A stretch of 64,000 nucleotides of DNA. Origin: Lachnospiraceae bacterium. GTDB taxonomy: Bacteria; Bacillota; Clostridia; Lachnospirales; Lachnospiraceae. This document shows, in pieces, positions 52,556 through 62,293 of the stretch. Within the stretch, counting starts at the first letter, position 1; every line of letters starts with the position of its first letter. The DNA lies in assembly GCA_902363135.1 (NCBI GenBank), contig CABIZF010000012.1:14600-78599 (forward strand). The letters run 5' to 3'. Position numbers and translations under genes: made by a program. Under the pieces are notes generated by a model. It was not told the origin of the DNA, did not search any database, and worked only from the letters and a program-made list of their open reading frames with translations.

Positions 52556-53440
52556 CTACACTTTCTCCTGAATTTTCTTTCCGAGCAGTCCTGTCGGCTT
52601 TACGATCAGTACGATAATCAGCACTGCAAATACAATTGCATCCGACAGCTGGGAAGAAATATAGGCCTTGGCAAGAATCTCGATAATACCAAGCAGAATA
52701 CCTCCGATCATTGCTCCCGGTACAGAACCGATGCCGCCGAATACTGCTGCGACAAAGGCCTTGATACCAGGCATAGCTCCTTTGTACGGATCCAGAGACG
52801 GATAAGCGGTAAACAGCAGAAAACCTGCGATCGCTGCCAGCGCAGATCCGATCGCAAAGGTCAGGGCAATCGTTCCATCCACATTGATACCCATCAACTG
52901 CGCTGCCCCCTTATCCTCGGAGACAGCCAGCATTGCCTGTCCTGCCTTTGTCCTGTTGATAAACAACAGCAGTGCGATCATAATCACTACGCACGCCACA
53001 ATCGTTACGATTGTAACAGAAGAAATCACTAGGCTTCCGCCTGCCAGGCTCAGCGCCGGAAGCGTAATCTTATTCGGGAAAGAAACGGTATTCGCGCCAA
53101 AAATCAGCAGCGCAACATTCTGTAGCAGATAGCTGACACCGATTGCAGTGATCAGTACTGCCAGCGGAGACGCCGCATTTCGAAGCGGGCGGTATGCAAC
53201 CCGTTCGATCACAACACCGAGCACGGTACACGCCACAACCGCCACAAGCACCGCCGGGATCAGCGGAAGGCTCATCGTATTGAGCGCGCTCAGCATTACA
53301 AATGCGCCGATCATGATGACATCACCGTGCGCAAAGTTCAGCATCTTCGCAATACCATATACCATCGTATAGCCGAGTGCTATGATTGCATAGATACTTC
53401 CGAGGCTGACACCATTTATTAAATAAGAAAGAAAGCTCAT
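52556..53440 (-). CDS. livH: Branched-chain amino acid ABC permease LivH
   Basis: 294 residues, about eight spans. GVSLGSIYAIIALGYTMVYG, IAKMLNFAHGDVIMIGAF and the loop AVSEDKGAAQLMGINVD are typical. Start at 53440 after GAGGTG. Separated from livJ by 240 bases that hold a 62-bp palindrome and a terminator. Confidence 0.95.
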   Translation of the reverse strand: MSFLSYLINGVSLGSIYAIIALGYTMVYGIAKMLNFAHGDVIMIGAFVMLSALNTMSLPLIPAVLVAVVACTVLGVVIERVAYRPLRNAASPLAVLITAIGVSYLLQNVALLIFGANTVSFPNKITLPALSLAGGSLVISSVTIVTIVACVVIMIALLLFINRTKAGQAMLAVSEDKGAAQLMGINVDGTIALTFAIGSALAAIAGFLLFTAYPSLDPYKGAMPGIKAFVAAVFGGIGSVPGAMIGGILLGIIEILAKAYISSQLSDAIVFAVLIIVLIVKPTGLLGKKIQEKV

Positions 53441-53523
53441 ATTGCACCTCACATTCGTAGTTGCTGCTTTGGCCCCGGTGAAGCATTGTGCCCTCTGCAG
53501 CCATATCAGTTTTCAGGCTATCC

Positions 53524-53585
53524 AGCGCATGTTTGAAAATATTTTTCCGGAAGCAGCTTCCGGAACAGACATTTTCAAACACGCT
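53524..53585. mobile_element. 62-bp palindromic MITE-like element
   Basis: Ends AGCGCATGTTTGAAAAT and ATTTTCAAACACGCT are near-perfect inverted repeats, with an inner TTCCGGAAGC/GCTTCCGGAA hairpin. One end, AGCGTGTTTGAAAA on the minus strand, equals the terminus of the insertion sequence at 63899. No coding capacity and no clear target duplication. Confidence 0.7.
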
Positions 53586-53616
53586 CTGACCGAACGCCGG
53601 AATAGTTGTCTCATTG

Positions 53617-53650
53617 GTAAAAAGCCGCTGCAGAATATTCTGCAGCGGCT
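53617..53650 (-). terminator. Terminator or attenuator between livJ and livH
   Basis: On the minus strand the 28-base perfect palindrome AGCCGCTGCAGAAT/ATTCTGCAGCGGCT is followed by TTTTTACC. It probably ends most livJ transcripts and lets a fraction read into livHMGF. Confidence 0.88.
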
Positions 53651-53678
53651 GCACCATTGCAATCTCTATTCGTGATAC

Positions 53679-54815
53679 TTATTTATCCATGGATACGTAA
53701 CTGCCATTCTCGATCTTGACTGCCTTCGGCTCCTTGTTCGGCTCGCCGTCTGCATTCCAGGTCATTCCCTTACTGGTCAGTCCATCAACTGTGATCTCAG
53801 TCATTGCAGTCTCCATAGCGTCGCAGATATCAGAAACGCTCATATCAGGAGTCACACCGGACTTCTCGACTGCTGCCTTGATCGCATACATGCCATCATA
53901 AGCATCTGCTGCGAACTGAATCGGTGTCCCGCCGTAAGCTTCCTCATAAGCAGCTACGAAATTCTTCGTCTGCTCATCGTCTGCATCTGCTGCAAACGGT
54001 GTCAGAAGCATAACGCCCTCTGCCAGTGAGGTATCAAATCCATCTACCGTAAGCAGTCCGTCCAAACCATCGCATCCGAAGAACATCGGTGCAAAGCCCA
54101 TGCTGTTTGCCTGAGTCAGGATCAGAGAAGCCTCTGTATAGTAGATCGGAAGGAATACGAGCTCCGCGCCTGCATCCTTCGCCTTCTGCAGCTGTACGCT
54201 AAAATCTGTCTTGTTATCAGCAGTAAACGCCTCTGCTGATACGATCTCCAGACCCTGGTTTGCAGCTTCCGCTGCGAATTTCTCATAGATACCACTGGAA
54301 TATACATCAGAGCTGTCATAGATAACTCCGATCTTGGTAGCCAGCTTGTTCTCACCTATGTACTGCGCAGATGCAGCACCCTGGTTCGGGTCTGAGAAGC
54401 ATACACGGAATGCATTCGGATTTGCCACACACTCCACTGCAGATCCGGACGGAGTCAGCTGGAACATATTGTCATTTGCCGTCTCAGCTGCAACTGCGAT
54501 ACACGGAGCAGAGGTAACGGTTCCGAGCAGCATCTGCATACCCCAGTCTTTAAGGGTATTGTATGCGTTTACAGACTTCTCCGCATCATGCTCGTCATCC
54601 TCAAACTGGAACTCGAACTGAACGCCGCCAAGTGCATTGATCTCATTGACTGCCAGCTCTGTCGCATTCTTTACTGCCTGTCCGTAAACAGCAGCTCCGC
54701 CGGTCACCGGTCCGATACCGCCCACCTTAAATGCATCGCCATCTGCAAATGCAGTTGTGGAAACCAGCATCGCTGATGCGCAGGCAAGACTTACAACTTT
54801 CACCATTTTTTTCAT
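53679..54815 (-). CDS. livJ: Branched-chain amino acid-binding protein LivJ/LivK
   Basis: 378 residues. The signal peptide (about 24 residues, ending AFA) has no usable lipobox. The type 1 periplasmic fold shows VGGIGPVTGGAAVYGQAVKN, AVNEINALGGVQFEFQFEDD, IGVIYDSSDVYSSGIYEKF and TADNKTDFSVQLQKAKDAGA. First gene of the liv operon with its own strong promoter at 54893. Confidence 0.93.
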   Translation of the reverse strand: MKKMVKVVSLACASAMLVSTTAFADGDAFKVGGIGPVTGGAAVYGQAVKNATELAVNEINALGGVQFEFQFEDDEHDAEKSVNAYNTLKDWGMQMLLGTVTSAPCIAVAAETANDNMFQLTPSGSAVECVANPNAFRVCFSDPNQGAASAQYIGENKLATKIGVIYDSSDVYSSGIYEKFAAEAANQGLEIVSAEAFTADNKTDFSVQLQKAKDAGAELVFLPIYYTEASLILTQANSMGFAPMFFGCDGLDGLLTVDGFDTSLAEGVMLLTPFAADADDEQTKNFVAAYEEAYGGTPIQFAADAYDGMYAIKAAVEKSGVTPDMSVSDICDAMETAMTEITVDGLTSKGMTWNADGEPNKEPKAVKIENGSYVSMDK

Positions 54816-54892
54816 AATAATCTCCTCCTTGAATGTTTTCCGATAATGGAAAGAACCGCCCTAAAAGCGGTTCCCTCCGTTTTCTTAACGAA

Positions 54893-54921
54893 ATCATACT
54901 CACTTTGCCTGTGTTTGTCAA
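54893..54921 (-). promoter_or_regulatory. Sigma-A-type promoter of livJ
   Basis: On the minus strand TTGACA, 17 bases, TATGAT, about 78 bases before the livJ ATG. The leader holds a small hairpin GAACCGC/GCGGTTC at 54853-54873. Confidence 0.85.
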
Positions 54922-55049
54922 GATTTTTCCGAAAATTTATATTATCTCAAGGCTACATTTGTCCGTTTTACAAGGACAGAAATGACCGCTGTTTCGCTAT
55001 TTTTTCAGCCTGCGTATACATCTCCGTTTGTTTTCTGTGCAGTCTGCAG

Positions 55050-55099
55050 AAAAAAAGGCCCCGTCGGCCGCTGATCCTTCCAGCAATTCCGACGGAGCC
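55050..55099 (-). terminator. Terminator of proS
   Basis: On the minus strand GGCTCCGTCGG and CCGACGGGGCC pair, followed by TTTTTTTCTG. Confidence 0.85.
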
Positions 55100-55130
55100 T
55101 GCTCTCACTTTATTCGATTTTTTCCTGCCT

Positions 55131-55190
55131 GCAAGTCAAAACGGATATTCGTAATCCGCTTCGCTAATAGCTACTTCGCAGCTTAATTCG
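55131..55190. repeat. Mosaic repeat, copy 7 (short)
   Basis: GCAAGTCAAAACGGATATTCGTAATCCGCTTCGC, then TAGCTACTTCGCAGCTTAATTCG. It lies directly after the proS stop codon and before its terminator. Confidence 0.7.
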
Positions 55191-55191
55191 A

Positions 55192-56631
55192 TTAATATGC
55201 CTTGCCCCAGTATACCATCTTCGTTGCCGGCTTGCCGCAGTATACGCACGTATCTGACAGCTTCACCTGCTTAAACGGGATGCAACGGGAGGTCACTCCG
55301 AAATCTTCCTTGATCGCGTCCTCGCACTCCTGACAGCCGCACCACATCGCGCGGATAAAGCCCGGCTTCTCATCTGCGATCTGTTTGAATTCTTCCTTTG
55401 TGACTGCGTCATAGGTGTGGTTCTCTCTGTGTGTTCTTGCACGCTCCAGCATATCATGCTGCTCCGTCTCCAGTACCTCTGCCACCTTTTCTGCCAGCTC
55501 ATCGATGTTTGCGGTGATCTTCTCTCTTGTATCCCTGCGGACGATCACGGCCACACCTGCCTCGATATCCTTCGGTCCGAGCTCGATACGAACCGGAATA
55601 CCGCGCATTTCCTGCTCGGAGAATTTCCATCCCGGACTCTTTTCCGAATCATCCAGCTTCACGCGCAATCCTGCTTTTGCAAGCGTCGCTTTGATCTCAT
55701 TTGCCTTCTCAAGTACGCCCTCCTGCTGCTGACGGATCGGGATAATCATGATCTGTGTCGGAGCGATCCGCGGCGGAAGTACAAGACCGCTGTTGTCACC
55801 GTGTACCATAATGATCGCACCGATCATACGGGTCGTCATACCCCAGGAAGTCTGATGTACATACTTAAGTGTATTGTCCTTATCTGCAAACTGTACGCCA
55901 TAAGCCTTTGCAAAGCCGTCACCGAAGTTGTGGCTCGTACCGGACTGCAACGCTTTTCCGTCATGCATCAGAGACTCGATCGTATAGGTTGCCTCTGCAC
56001 CGGCAAATTTTTCCTTGTCTGTCTTCTGTCCGCGGACAACCGGGATTGCCAGTACTTCCTCGCAAAAATCAGCGTACACATTCAGCATCTGGATGGTGCG
56101 TGCCTCTGCCTCTTCTGCCGTTGCATGTGCGGTATGGCCCTCCTGCCACAAAAACTCTCTGGAGCGCAGGAACGGACGGGTCGTCTTCTCCCAGCGCATA
56201 ACGGAGCACCACTGGTTGTACACACGCGGCAGATCACGATAGGAGTGAATATCATTTGCATAGAAATCACAGAACAGTGTCTCAGAGGTCGGACGGACAC
56301 ACATGCGCTCCTGCAGCTCCTCGAGTCCGCCATGGGTCACCCATGCGACCTCCGGTGCAAAGCCCTCTACATGATCCTTCTCCTTTTGCAGCAGACTCTC
56401 AGGAATCAGCATCGGCATATATACATTTTCCACACCGGTTTCTTTAAAACGCCGATCCAGCTCATGCTGAATATTCTCCCAGATCGCATAGCCGGCCGGT
56501 TTGATTGCCATGCAGCCTTTTACGCTCGTATAGGAGCACAGCTCTGCTTTCTTTACCACATCCGTATACCACTGTGCGAAATCCTCATCCATCGAGGTAA
56601 TCGATTCTACAAGCTTCTTGTCTTTTGCCAT
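55192..56631 (-). CDS. proS: Prolyl-tRNA synthetase, archaeal/eukaryal-type
   Basis: 479 residues from the ATG at 56631, eight bases after GGAGG. Class II synthetase of the short type without the bacterial editing insertion. Motif 2 is [20 protein letters not shown] with HTAHAT; motif 3 region is [15 protein letters not shown] ([16 protein letters not shown]). The C-terminal zinc-type domain has CGCQEC and CVYCGKPA and ends in the conserved Tyr (KAY). Controlled by the T-box in its leader. Confidence 0.96.
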   Translation of the reverse strand: MAKDKKLVESITSMDEDFAQWYTDVVKKAELCSYTSVKGCMAIKPAGYAIWENIQHELDRRFKETGVENVYMPMLIPESLLQKEKDHVEGFAPEVAWVTHGGLEELQERMCVRPTSETLFCDFYANDIHSYRDLPRVYNQWCSVMRWEKTTRPFLRSREFLWQEGHTAHATAEEAEARTIQMLNVYADFCEEVLAIPVVRGQKTDKEKFAGAEATYTIESLMHDGKALQSGTSHNFGDGFAKAYGVQFADKDNTLKYVHQTSWGMTTRMIGAIIMVHGDNSGLVLPPRIAPTQIMIIPIRQQQEGVLEKANEIKATLAKAGLRVKLDDSEKSPGWKFSEQEMRGIPVRIELGPKDIEAGVAVIVRRDTREKITANIDELAEKVAEVLETEQHDMLERARTHRENHTYDAVTKEEFKQIADEKPGFIRAMWCGCQECEDAIKEDFGVTSRCIPFKQVKLSDTCVYCGKPATKMVYWGKAY

Positions 56632-56689
56632 TTTCATTTCCTCCATCATTCATTATAATAATGTAAAGCTTTTGTTCAGGTTTCAGAAA

Positions 56690-56930
56690 TGCAAAAAGGT
56701 GGCAACCTGCACTCTGATCCCCAAAAGGGACCGGAGACTCCGGCGGTACCACCCTTCTTAACAGCTTTGCTGTTCTCTTCTTTCCATCCGATAACGCCGG
56801 AATACGCCGCATTTTCATACGGATGCTCCAAAGCCGGTTCACCCGCGCCACCTGAGATCTCACACCTGCCGATCTCTCTCTGAAAAGCGCCTTCGGACTA
56901 CTGTTCTTCTTCACTGCATCAACTGCCCCT
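56690..56930 (-). ncRNA. T-box riboswitch of proS
   Basis: The conserved T-box AAGGGTGGTACCGCCGG lies at 56758-56741 on the minus strand. The terminator pairs GGTGGTACC with GGTTGCCACC before TTTTT at 56693-56697. Upstream is the stem I region with GAGAGAGATCGG and GGGTGAACCGGCTTTGGAGC. The specifier triplet there is most likely CCG (proline), matching tRNA-Pro(CGG). Uncharged tRNA-Pro would stabilise the antiterminator and switch proS on. Confidence 0.92.
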
Positions 56931-57071
56931 TATTTTAAAAGAGGGATTTCGGTTTGTCAAGATGATTTGCATTTCTGCCGTATATTCCATATAATGATGA
57001 TACAAGGGTCAAAAAGGTCATGCGTTTCATGCTTGCATGATAAGGCTTTTGAACTTGGGACCCGCCAAACA

Positions 57072-57126
57072 TGAGAAAGTAGCGATTTACGTAGTAAATC
57101 AGCGGATTGCGAATGTCCGCTTTACT
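57072..57126. repeat. Mosaic repeat, copy 8 (inverted)
   Basis: GTAGCGATTTACGTAGTAAATC and GCGGATTGCGAATGTCCGCTTTAC, in reverse orientation. It lies just before the ribosome site of the NusG-II gene. Confidence 0.7.
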
Positions 57127-57149
57127 TTCACGAAAGGATTCGATTCTAT

Positions 57150-57503
57150 ATGAAAAAAAAGAAAACGAAGGAGCTGTTGCTCCTGTTTCTTCTATTTCTC
57201 CTCTGTGGCGCACTGTTTGCCATACGGCACTTTACTGCCTCTTCAAAAAACAGCATAAAAATTACCGTTTGCGGCAGAGAACAGGGCATCTATGACCTCT
57301 CCTGCGACCAGATCATCCGGATCGGCGAAACAAACGTCTGCGAAATCCGGGATGGTCAGGTGCGGATGATTGAAGCGGACTGTCCGGATCAGCTCTGCAT
57401 CAAACAGGGGGAATTCGGTGCAGACGGCGGCATGATTGTCTGCCTGCCAAACCGGGTCGTCATCGAACCGGCGTCAAGTACCCGTACGGATGCCGTGTCT
57501 TAG
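57150..57503 (+). CDS. NusG domain II-containing membrane-anchored protein
   Basis: 117 residues. A span near 9-26 (LLLLFLLFLLCGALFAI) is followed by an extracytoplasmic NusG-II domain: ITVCGREQGIYDLSCDQIIR, VCEIRDGQVRMIEADCPDQL, CIKQG and IVCLPNRVVIE. Such proteins often lie in electron-transport (Rnf/ApbE) or unknown loci; no such genes are near here. GAAAGGA precedes the ATG. Confidence 0.85.
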   Translation: MKKKKTKELLLLFLLFLLCGALFAIRHFTASSKNSIKITVCGREQGIYDLSCDQIIRIGETNVCEIRDGQVRMIEADCPDQLCIKQGEFGADGGMIVCLPNRVVIEPASSTRTDAVS

Positions 57504-57540
57504 CGGGTGTATCAGGCGACTGCACTCATAACAGACCTGA

Positions 57541-58644
57541 TCAGATTTCCTTGCACCAGTATCCGAACTGCCATCCCCGGTCATATCCATTTGCGGGCTT
57601 GAAGCGGTCAAATGCAAACATTCCGGCCATGTACCGCTCCTGTGCATTGACGACACCCGGAACACCGAGGATGTAATGTCCTTCCTGATCTTTTGCGAGC
57701 AGCAGATGATGGTACTGGTAAAGTCCATGCTGCAGGAAGGTATTTCTGCCCACCCGACAATTTGCCTGCTGTAAGCGCACCAAATCGCATGGACGAAGCT
57801 GCACACACTCCAAAAATTCTGTATCCGGGAAAGGCTCCAGCACCGGGCGGCTGGCAAAAAGCATCGCAAGCACCTGTTCCTGCCCGGATGACCGGCATGC
57901 ATGCGGCTCCTCCTGCACCGGCACTTCTTCTGATGTCATCTCATCCTCAAATGCCTCACAGACTTCGGCTGCAGCCTCCTCCTCACTTATATGCTCTTCC
58001 GGCATTGCTTCTGCATTCCCTCCTAAATTGTCTGTATCCTCCGCATCAACCATTTCTACCTGGTCTTCATCCGCGACTGAATCCTTTTCCTTCTCCCACG
58101 CTTCAGATATCTCTGCTGCGTGTATTTGTCGTTCTGTTTCATTCTTCTCATCGCTGTTTTCTTCCGTCTGCTTTTCGTGTATGCTTTCCGTTTCCCGCTC
58201 TGTGACCTGCTCTGATTTCTCCTCTTTATTTTCTGTATTCACTGCTTCCTTTGGCAGCGCAAGCACAAACCGATCCGTAAAAACCGGCTCATCATCCCAC
58301 ACTGTCACATACCTTCTTCCATCCTCACTCTGAATCCATATCCCTGCAAGCGACGCAAAGCCATATTTTCCCTGCCAGACGGGGATATCGGCGCGATAGG
58401 CCCATTCCTCCATTCGCACCACTCCGGGCCGCATGCTGCCCATATACAGTCCCAGCTGCCATCCCTGCTCACGCACAAATCCATAGGCCCGCACCGGCCG
58501 CAATGGTTCTGTCTCCGTATTCAGCCGAAACAGAATGCGCCACATTCCGTTTCTCAGCTCGACCTTTGCAAACCCGGCATTTTTCTGTTTTTTCCCATCT
58601 ATGTACTCATAAAAATAAGCAATAAAACGTCTGTATTCCGGCAT
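57541..58644 (-). CDS. DUF6128-type Lachnospiraceae protein
   Basis: 367 residues from the ATG at 58644; an open frame reaches 58722 but has poor start context. Two conserved blocks are joined by a long acidic linker. The N-block is YRRFIAYFYEYIDGKKQKNA, then GLYMGSM. The linker (about 165-280) is made almost entirely of E, D, K, S and A. The C-block contains LRPCDLVRLQQANCRVGRNT, FLQHGLYQYHHLLLA and GWQFGYWCKEI. Function unknown. Confidence 0.72.
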   Translation of the reverse strand: MPEYRRFIAYFYEYIDGKKQKNAGFAKVELRNGMWRILFRLNTETEPLRPVRAYGFVREQGWQLGLYMGSMRPGVVRMEEWAYRADIPVWQGKYGFASLAGIWIQSEDGRRYVTVWDDEPVFTDRFVLALPKEAVNTENKEEKSEQVTERETESIHEKQTEENSDEKNETERQIHAAEISEAWEKEKDSVADEDQVEMVDAEDTDNLGGNAEAMPEEHISEEEAAAEVCEAFEDEMTSEEVPVQEEPHACRSSGQEQVLAMLFASRPVLEPFPDTEFLECVQLRPCDLVRLQQANCRVGRNTFLQHGLYQYHHLLLAKDQEGHYILGVPGVVNAQERYMAGMFAFDRFKPANGYDRGWQFGYWCKEI

Positions 58645-58744
58645 ATCTGATCCATCCTCTCTCCTGCATTTTCTGATTTTTCCGCCATGATGTGCGCCCG
58701 CCTCTGCCTGTATGACACACAAAACACTGCAGATATTCTATATT

Positions 58745-58782
58745 TATGCAAAAATGAGCGCTTTCAGAACTTCCGAAAGCGC
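58745..58782 (-). terminator. Terminator of the lysozyme-like gene
   Basis: On the minus strand GCGCTTTC and GAAAGCGC pair, followed by TCATTTTTGC. Confidence 0.8.
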
Positions 58783-58805
58783 CCGGGATAAATCTTTCTG
58801 ATATT

Positions 58806-59828
58806 TCACTGACTATGATACTTCTGATATGCCCATTTTGCTCCGGCTGTGCGCTCCTTTAAATGTGCATCCTTATAATGGCATCGCTCAAATTTTGCAC
58901 AAAACGCGCGCGTGGCAAATGCGACGTCCCTGCATTGTTTAAATTCCTGCAAGGTCACATCGTACTTCGCACCATATTTTTGGCTGATTCCGATCCACGC
59001 CCATTCTCCGTGCTCCAGCTCATAGAGCATATAGGAAATCTGCAGACTGATATTGTGGCTCGGCCAGCTCTCACCATGCGATCTGAGATACTGCCGGAAA
59101 CGCGTTTTGCGCACGTACGACCACTGTACCATCCCGATGCCCTCGCCGCTTTTATACTCAACCGCATTTGTTTTAATATCATCCGGATAGCCTCCGGACT
59201 CAAACATCAGATTACCGATAATACCAGCCGTCGCCTGCTCCGAATAGCCTGCCCTGCGCAATGCCTTCCATACAATTTCCGTGTTGCTGCCCTTCAGCCA
59301 GTGTGCATAAAGAGTACGGTTCTTCTTTCCAATGACCCTTGTGCCGGAATTGACCTGCTTTCCGCCGCTTTTTGCCGTATACCAGCCCTGAAAAGAATAC
59401 CCCTCCTTCACCGGTTCCGGCAAAGCACCATACGTTCCACCATGCGGCCGTTCCAATGACTGCAGCGCCTCCCCGCCGCAGCTGTTCAGCTTCACAGTGA
59501 TCATTTTCCCGGCCCGAATCGTAAAGCTCAGTTTTCTTGTGCCCTGATAACTGCCTTTCCCTTTAATCTGCACCGTCGCTTTTCCGGTATACTGATTATT
59601 ACGGTAGCTCACTGTATAATCACGGTTCTTTTTTAAAGTCTTTTTTCCATATTTTACCGTCACCTTTGGTGTCCGTTTTTTTCCATTATAAGTATAGCTG
59701 GTCGTTCCCAGCTTAATGTTTGCTTTCGCAAGATTCTTCTTTGCGGCCGCCTGCACCGGCACAACGCCAAGCAGCAAAAGCATCGCACATAAAAGAAATC
59801 CCACGCGCCATTTGCTCCGTTCCCCCAT
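58806..59828 (-). CDS. Secreted protein with Ig-like, InlB-type repeat and phage-tail lysozyme domains
   Basis: 340 residues from the ATG at 59828 (AGAGGAAA before it). Signal peptide ends near PVQAAA. A basic MBG-like domain (about 35-105, SYTYNGKKRTPKVTVKYGKK) and one InlB/Listeria-Bacteroides repeat (about 110-180, VKEGYSFQGWYTAKSGG... TLYAHW) precede the C-terminal domain. That domain (IGNLMFESGGYPDDI, GIGMVQWSYVRKTRFRQYL) has the glutamate and GxxQW of phage tail-tip lysozymes. Likely cleaves peptidoglycan outside the cell; the role is unknown. Confidence 0.85.
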   Translation of the reverse strand: MGERSKWRVGFLLCAMLLLLGVVPVQAAAKKNLAKANIKLGTTSYTYNGKKRTPKVTVKYGKKTLKKNRDYTVSYRNNQYTGKATVQIKGKGSYQGTRKLSFTIRAGKMITVKLNSCGGEALQSLERPHGGTYGALPEPVKEGYSFQGWYTAKSGGKQVNSGTRVIGKKNRTLYAHWLKGSNTEIVWKALRRAGYSEQATAGIIGNLMFESGGYPDDIKTNAVEYKSGEGIGMVQWSYVRKTRFRQYLRSHGESWPSHNISLQISYMLYELEHGEWAWIGISQKYGAKYDVTLQEFKQCRDVAFATRAFCAKFERCHYKDAHLKERTAGAKWAYQKYHSQ

Positions 59829-59960
59829 TTTCCTCTCTCTTTCCACTCAGGCCGCCAGTCACAGGCAGCTACCGGTATCCTTATAACACACCGAAGCCAG
59901 GGTGGCAGACCATGTCACCCCGGCTTCAAAAATTCACACGTAAAAGTCCAATTATTTTAC

Positions 59961-61334
<1,374 letters not shown>

Positions 61335-61356
61335 TTAGTATCACACATTCGAACGT

Positions 61357-61385
61357 ATTATACACTAGTGAAAACCATTTGGCAA
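61357..61385 (-). promoter_or_regulatory. Sigma-A-type promoter of gdhA
   Basis: On the minus strand TTGCCA, 17 bases, TATAAT, about 60 bases before the ATG. Confidence 0.85.
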
Positions 61386-61413
61386 TTCTTTTTTACGCTC
61401 TCACGTTAAAACT

Positions 61414-62217
61414 TTATCTGGATGACGTATCCAGCCCTGCTACTTCGTCGACCGGTACGGAAAATAAAAATGTCCGTGCCTTCGACTCCATCCCTGCTTT
61501 TTCCATGATTGCACGCATAATAGCCTGCTTCTGTCCGCGTTCTGTCACAATGAAGATCATTTCTTTTTCCGCTGCAAGCGACACACCGAAAAATTTCCCC
61601 ATTCCTTCCATTCCGGTGCCTTTTGCGTGAATGACGGTACCACCGCCTGCACCGGCGCTGCGGGCAGCCTCCATAATCGGCTCGATATAGCCCTGGTTTG
61701 CGACTGCAATAATCATTTCATATGCGGATTCCGGCATCGTCTCACTCCCTTCTGCTGCTCCATACTGCCCGTTTTGTCCGGCAGCTGCTTCATCTGCTTC
61801 CCTTTTTCCTGTCCTCCGTTTTTCACGGAAGCGTTTTCTGTCAGTCTTCTCATTTGCCGGTGTATTCCCCGTCTCCGGCATCCCGGTCTCCAGCGTACGG
61901 GTCAGATATGTAAATATGCCTCTTCCGCCGATGCTCGCAAGCGGGATCAGAAATGCGACTCCTGTTCCCGGTACATCAATGCGCATGCTCCGGTGCAGTC
62001 CGACCCTTAGCTCCTCCCATTTCTGATCGTCAACGACGGAAAACAACACCGCCTTCTCATGGCTCTCCAGCCCAAAATAATCGAGCATTGCATCGTTTGC
62101 AGTCCCACGTCCGAGTGTGACCAGCTGCACATCGACCTGCTGCTCCAGATAAAATTTCAGATACTTTTCGCCAAGGTTCCGACTGACCACCGTCATAAGC
62201 AGTGATAAACGTCCCAT
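61414..62217 (-). CDS. PII-like signalling protein, two GlnB-like domains
   Basis: 267 residues from the ATG at 62217 (GGAAG upstream). The N-terminal half (LSLLMTVVSRNLGEKYLKFY, RTLE at its end) and C-terminal half (YEMIIAVANQGYIEPIMEAA, GAGGGTVIHAKGTG, KEMIFIVTERGQKQAIMRAI) each resemble a PII ferredoxin-like fold, joined by a charged linker of about 45 residues. The C-half keeps the GGGT-HAKGTG T-loop-like signature. Downstream of and on the same strand as the DUF1538 gene, so it probably senses a ligand and binds that membrane protein. Confidence 0.82.
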   Translation of the reverse strand: MGRLSLLMTVVSRNLGEKYLKFYLEQQVDVQLVTLGRGTANDAMLDYFGLESHEKAVLFSVVDDQKWEELRVGLHRSMRIDVPGTGVAFLIPLASIGGRGIFTYLTRTLETGMPETGNTPANEKTDRKRFREKRRTGKREADEAAAGQNGQYGAAEGSETMPESAYEMIIAVANQGYIEPIMEAARSAGAGGGTVIHAKGTGMEGMGKFFGVSLAAEKEMIFIVTERGQKQAIMRAIMEKAGMESKARTFLFSVPVDEVAGLDTSSR

Positions 62218-62293
62218 AAGCACTTCCCTTCCTGCCACTTATTTTACAAACTACCTCTTCCACTCATCCCTTCAAAATCAACCTGCCTGCAGA

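Noticed and set aside
55417..56658. 413-residue open frame antisense to proS
   Set aside because: Shadow of proS; cysteine- and histidine-rich low-complexity translation with no motif.
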